This document shows, one piece after another, positions 27,980 to 38,977 of a DNA stretch of 64,000 nt. The stretch spans positions 54,558-118,557 of the forward strand of contig NZ_AJXU01000001.1 in the NCBI RefSeq assembly GCF_000264315.1. The letters are read 5' to 3'. Under the pieces are notes generated by a model, which worked only from the letters and a program-made list of their open reading frames with translations, did not search any database and was not told the origin of the DNA. This stretch comes from Rhodanobacter fulvus Jip2 (lineage in GTDB: Bacteria > Pseudomonadota > Gammaproteobacteria > Xanthomonadales > Rhodanobacteraceae). Position numbers and translations under genes: made by a program. Position 1 is the stretch's first letter. Each line of letters begins with the position of its first letter.

Positions 27980-29035
27980 TCAGAGTGTCCGGGCGTAGAA
28001 GGGCGTCAGCTGGTCCATGGCCGCATCCACGTACTTCGGCACCCAATAGGTTTCGATGTGGGTGGCGCCATCGATCAGGAACAGCGTCTTGTCTTTCGTA
28101 CCGGTCGCTTTTTTGAACGCGTCTTCGGTCATGTACAAGGTGTCGGCCTTGCTGCCGGCGATCATCAACAGCGGCTGGTGGATCAGGTCGATCCGGTCGG
28201 TGGCGTCGAAACGCATCAAGTCCAGCAAGCTGCTGGTGGTGTATTTGAAGGTCGAGCCCGGGTGCGCATGGGTCTTCCAGTAGTACGCATAGCCTTGCCG
28301 GTACAGCTCGAACGGCAGCTTGGCGATCTGCTCATCGGTCAGGTTCGCGTCACCGGAATAGAGGACCTTCCCGCCGGCCGCCTCCTGGGCGCGGGCATCG
28401 GAAGCCTGCCGCAAGCGTTGCTGGATGGTGGCCAGTTGCGAATCCTGCATGCCATTGCGACGCACCCGCCCGGAGTTGAACATGCTCAACGTCGCAATGG
28501 TTTTGAACCGCTTGTCGGTTTGCGCCGCCGCCAGCGAGTAGCCACCGCCACCGCAGATGCCGAGCAGGCCCAGGCGCGCGCGGTCGACGCCCGGATAGCG
28601 GTCGATGTAATCCGCCATGCCGTGGATGTCCTCGATGCGGTGGGAGGGCTTGTCCACGTTGCGCGGTTCGCCGCCGCTGGTACCTTGGTAGGCCGCATCG
28701 GCGGCGATGGTGATGTAACCCTGTTCCGCCAGCCGCTGGGCATACAAGCCGGCCACCTGTTCCTTTACACCGCCATTGGGATGCGCCACGACTACCGCGG
28801 GATAGCTCTTTTGCGGATCGTAGTTCGCGGGCGTGTAGACGTTGGCGGCGATGTCCAGGCCGTCGAGGGTGTAACTGACGGAGTGGATATTGACCTTGCC
28901 CGGCTCGTTCCTGGTGATCGCGCCGTCATAGGCGAGCGTGAAAGGATTCTTCTTGTAGTCAGCTGCTACGGCGCTGACTGCCGAGACGCCGATTACGGCC
29001 GCCATGAGCGGGGCCATCAAGGTTGTTCGCTTCAT
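27980..29035 (-). CDS. Exported alpha/beta hydrolase (dienelactone hydrolase/YcjY-like)
   Basis: A 351-aa protein with signal peptide ([20 protein letters not shown], cleavage after VAA). The nucleophile elbow reads [14 protein letters not shown] (about 157-170), with Cys where most members have Ser; the same GICGxGG form is known in the YcjY-like group. The acid is probably in AGSKADTLY and the His in [10 protein letters not shown]. It starts 35 bases upstream of the cupin gene. Substrate unknown; together with the cupin and CMD proteins it may form a periplasmic conversion path. Confidence 0.88.
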   Translation of the reverse strand: MKRTTLMAPLMAAVIGVSAVSAVAADYKKNPFTLAYDGAITRNEPGKVNIHSVSYTLDGLDIAANVYTPANYDPQKSYPAVVVAHPNGGVKEQVAGLYAQRLAEQGYITIAADAAYQGTSGGEPRNVDKPSHRIEDIHGMADYIDRYPGVDRARLGLLGICGGGGYSLAAAQTDKRFKTIATLSMFNSGRVRRNGMQDSQLATIQQRLRQASDARAQEAAGGKVLYSGDANLTDEQIAKLPFELYRQGYAYYWKTHAHPGSTFKYTTSSLLDLMRFDATDRIDLIHQPLLMIAGSKADTLYMTEDAFKKATGTKDKTLFLIDGATHIETYWVPKYVDAAMDQLTPFYARTL

Positions 29036-29078
29036 GGTCGTGTTCCCTTGAATGGCGTTGTTGCCCGCGCTTCATTGC

Positions 29079-30170
29079 TCATCGATCCAGGTGCTTCTCG
29101 GCGAGAAACTTCGACACCAGATCCGCGATCTGCACGTTGTTCAGATCGGAGAAAATGAAGTGGGTGTTGCCGCGGATGCCGATGTCCGGCAGATGGATCA
29201 ATGTCACGTCGCCGCCGTGCTTGTTGACGGTATCCCGCCAATTTCGCGCCATCTCCAGCCGCGCGCGCCAGCTGTCCTGTGCGGGCAAATCCATCGGCTT
29301 ATCGGGGATGTTGTCGCCATACAAAATGAGGATCGGAATCTTCGTCAGCTCCACGAAATGCGGCATCGGCACGGCAACACCTTTCACGGTATCGAAGGCG
29401 CTGGGGATCGGTGCGGGCAGTTCGCCCTCGGGAAATATGAAGCTGCTGCCTGGTTCGAAGGCGACAATCGCCTTGACGTTGCGGCTCTTGATGGCAGTGA
29501 GCCAACCCGGCCCACCACCTTGCGAATGGGTGAACAGAATGCCGGGGCCGATCTTCCTGAACAGCGCGGCGACGGCACGGGAAACCACCTCCATGTCGAA
29601 CGGCCCGGTATTCGGCGTCATCGAGCGGAAGAACTGGTTCAGCGTCTCGTAACTGTGGTCGAATTGCGCGCCATTGAAAAAGTTCGGCCACAAGCCCATG
29701 CGGAACTGGTTGAACCACAGCTGCTCATCCGGCGTCGGCTTGATCGTCGTTTCCACCATGCTGCGACCCGCATCGCCGCGCCGCGGCTGATCGATCAGGT
29801 AGGTGGCAAAGCGCCGCCGCAGAAAAATGTTCTGAAACCCCTCGCGCCCATCCGCCGTCGTCTCCCAGCTCTTCGCCGATTGTCCCGCGCCATGCCACAT
29901 CACGATCGGCAGCGGACGGGCATCGACCGGAATCTGGTAGAACGCATACACGTGGTCGCCGTGGTATGTCTGGCCATCCGGCTTCAACGGGTGACGCGGA
30001 TCGAACGTGCCGGGATACGCGGTGACCGTGCCGCCAGCGATCAGGCTCCCCTGATCCTTGATCACGAGCGGAGCGCGGTCGGTCGTGCTTGCCGCCACAT
30101 TCGCGCACGCCGCCGCGCAGAGCATCACGATCCCGAACAAGGAAAAAACGCGAACGCTGCTGTTCTTCAT
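29079..30170 (-). CDS. Exported alpha/beta-fold esterase
   Basis: A 363-aa hydrolase. The signal peptide is MKNSSVRVFSLFGIVMLCAA with cleavage near NVAAS; a Cys at 22 does not sit in a standard lipobox. The oxyanion region is VMWHGAGQSAKSWETT, the nucleophile Ser lies in LFTHSQGGGPGW (about 217), the acid in LYGDNIPD and the His in GNTHFIFSDL near the C-terminus. This matches the bacterial esterase group with a Ser-His-acid triad. ATG 30170 has GGAGAG seven bases upstream. First gene of the reverse-strand series 30170-26699; the gap to the next gene is 43 bases. Confidence 0.88.
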   Translation of the reverse strand: MKNSSVRVFSLFGIVMLCAAACANVAASTTDRAPLVIKDQGSLIAGGTVTAYPGTFDPRHPLKPDGQTYHGDHVYAFYQIPVDARPLPIVMWHGAGQSAKSWETTADGREGFQNIFLRRRFATYLIDQPRRGDAGRSMVETTIKPTPDEQLWFNQFRMGLWPNFFNGAQFDHSYETLNQFFRSMTPNTGPFDMEVVSRAVAALFRKIGPGILFTHSQGGGPGWLTAIKSRNVKAIVAFEPGSSFIFPEGELPAPIPSAFDTVKGVAVPMPHFVELTKIPILILYGDNIPDKPMDLPAQDSWRARLEMARNWRDTVNKHGGDVTLIHLPDIGIRGNTHFIFSDLNNVQIADLVSKFLAEKHLDR

Positions 30171-30401
30171 GGATAGCTCTCCGGCTAGATCATAAAGAGC
30201 AACTTACCGGGGGCGTATTGATAGAAAAAGGTCGCTGGTGGGATAGGACTCATACCCTGGTGGCATAAGTGGTGGTGTGGTGATCATGTCGGCTTTCCAG
30301 GCGTCGAGCCGCCGCCGGCGCTGATCGGGATCAGGCTTGAAAGCAAGCTGGTCTTCGCGGCGCGGAAGCTTGTGGGCGGGCGGCCTCCGCGTCGCGCAAC
30401 C

Positions 30402-32171
<1,770 letters not shown>

Positions 32172-32295
32172 GGAATCTCGCTGTGGCTGGAGGCGATGCG
32201 TGCTGGGCACGCCGTCATTGAAGTGGGGCGTGTGGGCGTTGATTCAATTGGCTGGGGGCGGGATGGGGGATTCGCAGGAGCCGTACTGTCCGTCT

Positions 32296-32892
32296 TCAAT
32301 CAAGGCGCTTGGCCGTGCTGCGGCCGCGGCTGATGTCGTTGACGCGGGCTTGCGCTTCAGCGACGTGGCTGTCCGGCAGGCGCAGTTGCAGGGTCACGCC
32401 GTCCGCGCCGAAGGTTTCCCGCTCGACCTCGGCCTGCAGTTCCTTCAGGCGCGCTTTCAGCAGGGCCAGCTCGGCGAAGTCGCAATGCAGGCCGAGCCGC
32501 GCCATCGCCACGATCGGTTGGCGGGATGCCAGCCGCAGGCATTCGGCTGCAGTACCGCCGTAGGCGCGCATCAGGCCGCCTGCACCCAGCTTGGTGCCAC
32601 CGAACCAGCGCGTAACCACGACCATCACGTTGTCGATGCCCTGACCCTCGATCGCCTGCAGGATCGGCCGGCCTGCGGTGCCACCGGGTTCGCCGTCATC
32701 GTTGAAGCGGTATTCCTGCCCGATCCGGTAGGCCCAGCAGTTGTGCGTGGCGACGGGATCGCTCACCTCGCGCAGGAAATCCAGCGCCTGCACCGCGGTG
32801 GCGACGGGCGCAGCCTGGGCCAGGAAGCGGCTTCTCCTGATCTCCTCGCTGTGGCGGCAGCGCTCGGTGAGGGCGTGAAGGGCTTCGCTCAT
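32296..32892 (-). CDS. YigZ/IMPACT family protein (UPF0029)
   Basis: A 198-aa protein. The conserved N-terminal domain contains RSRFLAQAAPV, THNCWAYRIG, FNDDGEPGGTAGRPIL and VVVTRWFGGTKLGAGGLMRAY, the hallmark of YigZ/IMPACT; a smaller C-terminal domain follows (about 135-195). The family is related to eukaryotic IMPACT, a regulator of translation stress; the bacterial role is unclear. Start ATG 32892 is preferred; ATG 32910 adds six residues. Confidence 0.93.
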   Translation of the reverse strand: MSEALHALTERCRHSEEIRRSRFLAQAAPVATAVQALDFLREVSDPVATHNCWAYRIGQEYRFNDDGEPGGTAGRPILQAIEGQGIDNVMVVVTRWFGGTKLGAGGLMRAYGGTAAECLRLASRQPIVAMARLGLHCDFAELALLKARLKELQAEVERETFGADGVTLQLRLPDSHVAEAQARVNDISRGRSTAKRLD

Positions 32893-33005
32893 CCGCCTAT
32901 TGTCGCGCATGCATTCCGCGTCATGGGTCGTGGCGGCGGGCGATGGATCGCCGTGCGCGCGCAGCTTCCCTACAATCGGACGCTGATTGATTGCTGCCGG
33001 TTGCC

Positions 33006-33797
33006 ATGATCTTCACTGCTCTTGCCATGTCGCTGGTGCTTGCCGGCGTGTTGCGTTGGGTCCGCTGGCGCCGGTGCAGCCGCGTCGTGGTTGCGCTGGG
33101 GCTGGCCCTGTTTCTGCTGGCCGGCAGCGGTTTGTTGCCGATGTTCCTGCTGCAGCGGTTGCAGGCGCCGTATGTGGCGCGACCGGCGCCGGCATGGGCG
33201 CCCGACAACGCGATCGTGCTGTTGACCTCGGGCGCGGTGCCGGTTCCGGACGAGCCGGTGGAGCCCGGTTTCGCCGCTTACGGCCGCATCGTGCAGGCCG
33301 CCACGATGTATCGCGATTGCGCCAGCGCGGCGCGGCGTTGCACCGTGCTGGTGACCGGCGGCGACCCTTCGCTGCTGGGTACGCCGCTGGCGGTAACCTA
33401 CGGCGCGGTGCTGCAACGACTCGGCGTGCCGGTGGCGGATCTGACGCTGGAGTCGCGCAGCCGCAACACCTGGCAGAACGCGCAGTTCAGCCGTCCGTTG
33501 CTGCAGGCGCTCGGTGCGCAACGCATCTGGCTGGTGACGTCGGGCTTCCACCTGCAGCGCGGTTTGCTGTATTTCGCGCATTTCGGCATCCATCCGACCC
33601 CGGTCCGCGCCGATTACCTCGCCGCCACCTTCAGCCTGTGGCCCAGCGCCAGCAACCTGGTGCTGACGGACCTGGCGCTGCACGAATACGCGGGTATCGC
33701 GCGTTATCACGTCTACAACGCGTTGGGCTGGAATGCGCCGCAAAGCGCTGCGCTGGACGTCGCGCCCGTGGTGGACGACGCGTCGGCGCCGAAGTAA
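33006..33797 (+). CDS. YdcF/ElyC-like DUF218 membrane protein
   Basis: A 263-aa protein with two N-terminal membrane segments (about 3-18 and 28-46), then a DUF218 domain facing the periplasm. Seen motifs: NAIVLLTSGAVPVPDEP, VLVTGGDPSLLGTPLA, the E(S)xSRNTxxN box in LESRSRNTWQNAQFS and VTSGFHLQRGLLYF. E. coli relatives (ElyC, SanA, YdcF) are linked to envelope integrity, ElyC to undecaprenyl carrier use. ATG 33006 is used; TTG 32991 would add five residues. Confidence 0.88.
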   Translation: MIFTALAMSLVLAGVLRWVRWRRCSRVVVALGLALFLLAGSGLLPMFLLQRLQAPYVARPAPAWAPDNAIVLLTSGAVPVPDEPVEPGFAAYGRIVQAATMYRDCASAARRCTVLVTGGDPSLLGTPLAVTYGAVLQRLGVPVADLTLESRSRNTWQNAQFSRPLLQALGAQRIWLVTSGFHLQRGLLYFAHFGIHPTPVRADYLAATFSLWPSASNLVLTDLALHEYAGIARYHVYNALGWNAPQSAALDVAPVVDDASAPK

Positions 33798-33842
33798 TCG
33801 TCGGCCCCGCGTCTGTCGCCATGGACAGCGGGAGTGCGCGTT

Positions 33843-34697
33843 TCAACGGTCGGCGGGATGAGCCAGTACCTGCTGGCGTTGTTGCCCCAGACCTTCCACG
33901 CCCAGCTCGATCACGTCGCCGGCGCGCAGGTAGGTGGGCGGCTTCAAGCCAAGGCCCACACCGGCCGGGGTGCCCGAGCTGATCACGTCGCCGGGCAGCA
34001 GCGTCATGTAGCGGCTGATGTAGCTCACCAGATGCGCCACCCCGAACACCATCGTGCGCGTGCTGGCGTTCTGGTAGCGGTGGCCGTTGACTTCCAGCCA
34101 CAGCGCCAGGTTTTGCGGGTCGGCCACTTCATCGGCGGTGACCAGCCAGGGGCCGATCGGGCCGAAGGTGTCGCAGCTCTTGCCCTTCACCCACTGGCCG
34201 CCGTGTTCCAGCTGGAATTCGCGCTCGGACAAGTCGTTGACGACCGTGTAGCCGGCTACGTGGCCCAACGCATGGTCGACGGACACGTCGCGGGCAACAT
34301 CGCCGATCACGATGCCCAGCTCCACTTCCCAATCGGTCTTGACCGAACCACGCGGAAGGATCACGTCGTCGTTGGGGCCGATGATGGCGCTGGTGGCTTT
34401 CATGAAAAGCACCGGTTGCTCGGGCACCCTGGCGCCGCTTTCGGCCGCATGGTCGGCGTAGTTCAGGCCCACACAGATCATCTTGCCCACTTGCGCCACC
34501 GGCGTGCCGTAGCGGGGCGAGCCGTCGACCAATGGCAATCGCTCGGGATCCAGCGCGGCCAGCTGGCGCAGGCCGTGGCGGCTCACTACGGCGGCATCGA
34601 TATCCGTCACGGCGGCGGAGAGGTCGCGCAGACGGCCTTCGGCGTCCAGCATGCCGGGCTTTTCGCGGCCTGGGTTTCCATAACGCACGAGTTTCAT
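33843..34697 (-). CDS. Fumarylacetoacetate hydrolase-family protein
   Basis: A 284-aa FAH-superfamily enzyme: N-terminal beta domain, then the catalytic domain with GLNYADHAAESGARVPEQPV (His-Glu region), metal ligands in WEVELGIVIGD and NDLSEREFQ, and LLPGDVISSGTPAGVG. This set is typical of acylpyruvase/2-hydroxyhepta-2,4-diene-1,7-dioate isomerase and 2,4-diketo-3-deoxy-L-fuconate hydrolase relatives. The exact substrate cannot be read from sequence; no sugar-acid or aromatic pathway genes adjoin it. Start ATG 34697 with GGAA about 8 bases before. Confidence 0.92.
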   Translation of the reverse strand: MKLVRYGNPGREKPGMLDAEGRLRDLSAAVTDIDAAVVSRHGLRQLAALDPERLPLVDGSPRYGTPVAQVGKMICVGLNYADHAAESGARVPEQPVLFMKATSAIIGPNDDVILPRGSVKTDWEVELGIVIGDVARDVSVDHALGHVAGYTVVNDLSEREFQLEHGGQWVKGKSCDTFGPIGPWLVTADEVADPQNLALWLEVNGHRYQNASTRTMVFGVAHLVSYISRYMTLLPGDVISSGTPAGVGLGLKPPTYLRAGDVIELGVEGLGQQRQQVLAHPADR

Positions 34698-34888
34698 CGG
34701 CAGTATTCCATGGCAGGGGGCCGGGCAAACCGCCGCCGGCATGCCACCGATCATCGTGCATTCGCCGCTTCGTGTGTGCATGGAATACGGTGCATCAGTG
34801 GTCCTTTTGGGCGGCCGAATGGTCGGCGGCCGGTCCACACCGACCCCGGTCGCGGTAGCATGGCGTCCCCGCAAACCCCGGCGATCCC

Positions 34889-35356
34889 ATGATCAACAAC
34901 GACGTACTGCGTGCCATCCGCTACATGCTCGATCTCAGCGACGCGAAAGTGGCGCAGCTCGTGAACCTGGCCGACCCGACGGTGGAACTGGAGAGAGAGC
35001 AGGTGCAGGCGTACCTGAAGAAGGAAGGCGAGCCCGGCTACGAGGAATGCAGCAACAAGGTGCTCGTGCAGTTCCTGGATGGCTTGGTCGTGCAACGCCG
35101 CGGCCGCGACGAAAGCCAGCCGCCGCGTCCGCCGGAGAAGCGCGTCACCAACAACGTGGTGCTGAAGAAACTGCGCGTCGCCTTCGAGCTGAAAGACGTG
35201 GACATGCACCAGATCCTTGAGAGCGCGGGCATGCCGGTGTCCAAACCCGAGCTGAGCGCGCTGTTCCGCCAGAGCGACCACAAGAACTTCAAGCTGTGCG
35301 GCGACCAGTTGCTGCGCAATTTCCTGAAGGGGCTGACGCTGCGCGTGCGCGGCTGA
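34889..35356 (+). CDS. DUF1456 (YehS-like) family protein
   Basis: A 155-aa soluble protein with the two tandem repeats of DUF1456: NNDVLRAIRYMLDLSDAKVA (residues 3-22) and NNVVLKKLRVAFELKDVDMH (about 88-107), each followed by a segment including (L/V)xxFLDGLVVQRRG or LRNFLKGL. The family, with E. coli YehS, has no known function. A short charged linker (RGRDESQPPRPPEKR) joins the repeats. No signal peptide. Confidence 0.92.
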   Translation: MINNDVLRAIRYMLDLSDAKVAQLVNLADPTVELEREQVQAYLKKEGEPGYEECSNKVLVQFLDGLVVQRRGRDESQPPRPPEKRVTNNVVLKKLRVAFELKDVDMHQILESAGMPVSKPELSALFRQSDHKNFKLCGDQLLRNFLKGLTLRVRG

Positions 35357-35365
35357 GGCGCTTGC

Positions 35366-35425
35366 CTGTGGGAGCGGCTTCAGCCGCGATGTTTTTCATG
35401 GCTTGAGGAGAAGCCGCTCCCGCAG
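35366..35425. repeat. REP-type inverted repeat between convergent genes
   Basis: Arms CTGTGGGAGCGGCTT (35366-35380) and AAGCCGCTCCCGCAG (35411-35425) pair with one mismatch; the left arm continues CAGCCGCGATG, the head of this REP family. Lying between the DUF1456 gene and the convergent fusion gene, it may also act as a bidirectional terminator. Confidence 0.8.
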
Positions 35426-35446
35426 GTCATGAACCGTGTGCGGAGA

Positions 35447-38400
35447 TCAGTGTTCCGCCGCGTTGGCGGCGTTCACCGTTGCCTTGCGCTCCTGCTTGCC
35501 CCAGCCCACCGACGGGCCCTTGATGGCCGTCCAGACGGACCGCACCACCACGTAGTACATCAGCTGGCGGTAGCCGAAGCGTTGCAGCACCAGCCACCAC
35601 AGCAGGCTCCACTTTTCCTTCTTTTCCATTGCGAAGGCGAGCGCCGAGGCAGCGAGATCCACGGCCATGAAGGCGGCGTAGAACACCAGCATGCGGATCA
35701 GGTTGGTGTCGTCGAACTGGCCGCGGTGCTGCAAGTAATCCAGCGTGGTGGCGACGATCTGCCAGACCAGCACCAGGTCGACCAGCGGCGAGACCACCGA
35801 GAACAGGATCTGGAACAGCCACACCTGCGGCAGCGCCACCGTGCCCAGTGAGCCGTGGCGCGGGTTGAAGGTGGCGTCGCGGTGCTTCCACAGGCATTGC
35901 AGCGTGCCGTAGGACCAGCGGAAGCGCTGGCGCGCGAGGCCGCGGGCGGTGTCGGGCGCTTCGGTCCAGGCAATGGCGTCGGCATCGAACAAGGTGGTGT
36001 AGCCGGCTTTCTGCACCGCGATGGTCAGGTCCTGGTCTTCGGCCAGGGTGTCGGCGGGGAAGCCGCCGAGCTGCTCCAGTGCGTCGCGACGCCACGCGCC
36101 GACGGCGCCGGGTACCACGGTGATCGCACCCAGTGCGGCCAGTGCGCGGCGCTCCAGGTTCTGCGCGGTGATGTATTCCAGCGCCTGCCACAAGGTGATC
36201 AGGTTGATCCGGTTGCCGACCTTGGCGTTGCCGGCCACGGCACCGACTTTCGGATCGACGAACCAGCGCACCAAGTGCGGAAGGGTGTCCGGCTCGAACT
36301 GGGTGTCCGCATCCAGCGCCACCACTACCGCGCCGCGGGATTCGCGCAGCGCGGTGTTGACGGCGTGTGCCTTGCCGCCGTTGGGGATGGTGAGCAGGCG
36401 CACGCGCGGCTCGTCGGCGTAGTGCTGGCGCACTACCGCGGAGGTGGCGTCGGTCGAGCCGTCGTCGACCACGATCACTTCGAGGTTGGCGTAGTGGCTG
36501 CGGAGGATCTGCCGGATCGAGCTGGCGATCACCTTTTCCTCGTTGTAGGCCGGAATCAGCACCGACACCAACGGCGGCTCGTCACCGAGCACCGGCACGA
36601 TGCGCCGCTTTTCGCGACGGCGGTTGAGCAGGGCCAGGCCGCCCAATATCAGCAGCCGCGCCACGCCGAGCGTGATCGCGGTGGTCAGCAGCCAGCGGAT
36701 GAAGTGGCCGAAAAAGCCCAGCCCCAGAAACACCATGCGGTCGGCCCATTGCGACACCGAGCCAGGCTGGATCGCGGGCATGGTCTGCGCCTGGGTCAGT
36801 CCGGCCAGCGCGGAGACGGTGACGAACTCATAACCCTGCGCGCGCAGGCCGTCGATGATGCGCGGCAGCGCGGCCACGGTTTGCGAGCGCTCGCCACCAC
36901 CGTCGTGCAGCAGCACGACCTGGCCCTTGCGGTCGACATTGGTGGTTTCGATGCCGGCGACCACGTTATTCACGATCGCATCGACACCGGGGCGTTGCCA
37001 GTCTTCGGCGTCCACGTGCAGGCCTACCGAGAGGTAGCCCATTTTCTGCGCGATCTGGATCGGCACCAGTTCGTCGGCGGTGGTCGGTTCGGCGTCGCCG
37101 AAGTAGGGCGCGCGGAACAGGCGCATCGAGTGCCCGGTGAGCGCCTCGAACAATCGCTGGGTGGCGTTGAGTTCCAGCGACACGATGCCGGCGGGGCTTT
37201 CGCCGAGGTTGGGGTGGGTGAAGGTATGGTTGCCGACGTCGTGGCCTTCGGCGACTTCGCGCTGCACCAGCTTCGGCGACATCTCGGCGTTCTCGCCGAT
37301 GATGAAGAACGTGGCCGGCACATGTTTGGCCTTGAGGATGTCGAGGATCTGCGGCGTCCACTCCGGGTCGGGGCCATCGTCGAAGGTCAGCGCGATCTTG
37401 CGCGGCAGCGTGCCGGCGCGCTGGATCACGTATGAGCTGGGCAGGCTGGCATAGCTTTCGTCGTCGATGCTGCCGTCGTCCTTGTCGACCTCGATGCTGC
37501 GCGCGCCGGGCGAGGGCTGCGAGACGATTTCCAGCACTTCGCCCTGGCCTTCGATGTCGATGTCCTCGCCTGCGCCGATCGAGCGCAGTTGATCGGGCGC
37601 CGCTGCGCCATAGGGGCGGTCGAGCAACGACCATACCGACGGATCTTCCGAGCCGAGTCGCCACAAGGCGTAGCCGTAAGGCTTGTATTCGTCGGCGGCG
37701 TGGATCTGGTTGTAGGCGGTGACGCCGTCCAGAAACCAGACCTGGTGCGTGCTGCCATCGTCCTCGTTGTAGGAGAAGTGCGGGTTCTGCGTGTCGGGGT
37801 CGAAGCTGATGTCGGCTTGCGCATCCGACGCGCGGTCCATCGCATCCTGGAAGGTCAGCGCCTCGGCATTGTTGCCGTGCGACCAGTCGTAGCCGTAGCT
37901 GCCGATCGCCACGATCGTCTGCGCGGGGTCCAGGTCCTTCATGCGTTTTTCGAGGGTGTTCTCGAACCATTGCTGGCCGGCGATGCTGCCCGGGGTCTTG
38001 CCGGCCCAGTGTTCGTCGTAGGCCATCAGCACCACGAAGTCGACGATGTCGGCGTAGCCGGCGTAATCCCAGCTGGCGTCGTCGAACGGCACCGACAGCA
38101 CGATGCCCCAGCCGTGCGGATCGAAGGCATCGTTGAGTTCGCCGAGGAAGGTTTTCAGGTCGCCTTGCGCGGTGTCGGGCACTTCCTCGAAGTCGACCGT
38201 CACGCCCTGGAAATGGTTGGCTGCGATGAATGCCACGATCTGCGCGATACGCGCCTGCCGCAACGCCGGGTCGGCCAGCATGCGGGCCAGACCGGCACCA
38301 TCCCATTGGCCGTCCAGCGCGTTCTGCAGCAGCGGCAGGATCGGTGTGGAAGGCTTCTGTTGACGGATCAGGTCGATCGCCTTGGCGTCGACGCTGGTGT

Positions 38401-38872
38401 GCAGCGCCATGTCCTTGCCGCTGAGGCTCATCCACGACGGGATCACCCAATCCAGTTGCGCCAGGCTGCGCTTCAGCGAGGCGTAGCTGTTGTCGTCCCA
38501 GTTGACGTAGAAGCCGATCGCCAGCGGCCGGTCGGCGGGCTTGTCCAGTGACAGCGGTGGCACGTGAGTGGCGGGTGCCTTGCTGGCGTGGGTGTGCGGC
38601 GCGTGCAGCTGCTTCTGGCGGGCGCGCACCTCGGCGGCGAGTTTCGCGGCGGGCTTCAGCAGTTCCGGCGCGGCGGCCTTGACGTTGGCCAGCGCGTGGC
38701 GCGTGCGGGCATGCTCACCGATATGCAGGCCGGCCATGGTCGGGCCCACGAACAGGCTGGCGGCACAAGCCACCACGAACAAGGTGCTGACCACGCCGGC
38801 CAGCAGCACCAGCAACGAAACCCGCCCGGCGCGGCGGCCGGTGGGGTCGAAGAAGACGGGTTTCTTTTGCAT
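35447..38872 (-). CDS. Trifunctional GH18 hydrolase - polysaccharide deacetylase - GT2 glycosyltransferase
   Basis: A 1141-aa membrane protein with three enzyme domains. After one N-terminal membrane anchor (about 18-45) comes a GH18-like barrel (about 115-430) with catalytic VTVDFEEVPD in place of the classical DxxDxDxE. A CE4 deacetylase follows (about 500-700): TFDDGPDPEW, GNHTFTHPNL (metal His), RAPYFGD and LLHDGGGERSQT. After a TM pair, the GT2 domain (about 800-1030) has VVDDGSTDAT, ALDADTQFEP (DxD), AEDQDLT and RQRFRWSYG (QxxRW), then C-terminal TM helices. The GT2 resembles chitin/hyaluronan/PNAG synthases, so the product is probably a partly deacetylated beta-linked HexNAc polymer. 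ATG 38872 chosen; GTG 38893 adds seven residues. Confidence 0.92.
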   Translation of the reverse strand: MQKKPVFFDPTGRRAGRVSLLVLLAGVVSTLFVVACAASLFVGPTMAGLHIGEHARTRHALANVKAAAPELLKPAAKLAAEVRARQKQLHAPHTHASKAPATHVPPLSLDKPADRPLAIGFYVNWDDNSYASLKRSLAQLDWVIPSWMSLSGKDMALHTSVDAKAIDLIRQQKPSTPILPLLQNALDGQWDGAGLARMLADPALRQARIAQIVAFIAANHFQGVTVDFEEVPDTAQGDLKTFLGELNDAFDPHGWGIVLSVPFDDASWDYAGYADIVDFVVLMAYDEHWAGKTPGSIAGQQWFENTLEKRMKDLDPAQTIVAIGSYGYDWSHGNNAEALTFQDAMDRASDAQADISFDPDTQNPHFSYNEDDGSTHQVWFLDGVTAYNQIHAADEYKPYGYALWRLGSEDPSVWSLLDRPYGAAAPDQLRSIGAGEDIDIEGQGEVLEIVSQPSPGARSIEVDKDDGSIDDESYASLPSSYVIQRAGTLPRKIALTFDDGPDPEWTPQILDILKAKHVPATFFIIGENAEMSPKLVQREVAEGHDVGNHTFTHPNLGESPAGIVSLELNATQRLFEALTGHSMRLFRAPYFGDAEPTTADELVPIQIAQKMGYLSVGLHVDAEDWQRPGVDAIVNNVVAGIETTNVDRKGQVVLLHDGGGERSQTVAALPRIIDGLRAQGYEFVTVSALAGLTQAQTMPAIQPGSVSQWADRMVFLGLGFFGHFIRWLLTTAITLGVARLLILGGLALLNRRREKRRIVPVLGDEPPLVSVLIPAYNEEKVIASSIRQILRSHYANLEVIVVDDGSTDATSAVVRQHYADEPRVRLLTIPNGGKAHAVNTALRESRGAVVVALDADTQFEPDTLPHLVRWFVDPKVGAVAGNAKVGNRINLITLWQALEYITAQNLERRALAALGAITVVPGAVGAWRRDALEQLGGFPADTLAEDQDLTIAVQKAGYTTLFDADAIAWTEAPDTARGLARQRFRWSYGTLQCLWKHRDATFNPRHGSLGTVALPQVWLFQILFSVVSPLVDLVLVWQIVATTLDYLQHRGQFDDTNLIRMLVFYAAFMAVDLAASALAFAMEKKEKWSLLWWLVLQRFGYRQLMYYVVVRSVWTAIKGPSVGWGKQERKATVNAANAAEH

Positions 38873-38977
38873 GTGCGCGTTCGATGTGGCCACCCGTGGA
38901 CAGCGTGCGGGGCACGTCTCGACCGGGCGGAGCGAGCGCGATCATAGGCCAAAAAACACAACGGCAGCTGAGGCTGT

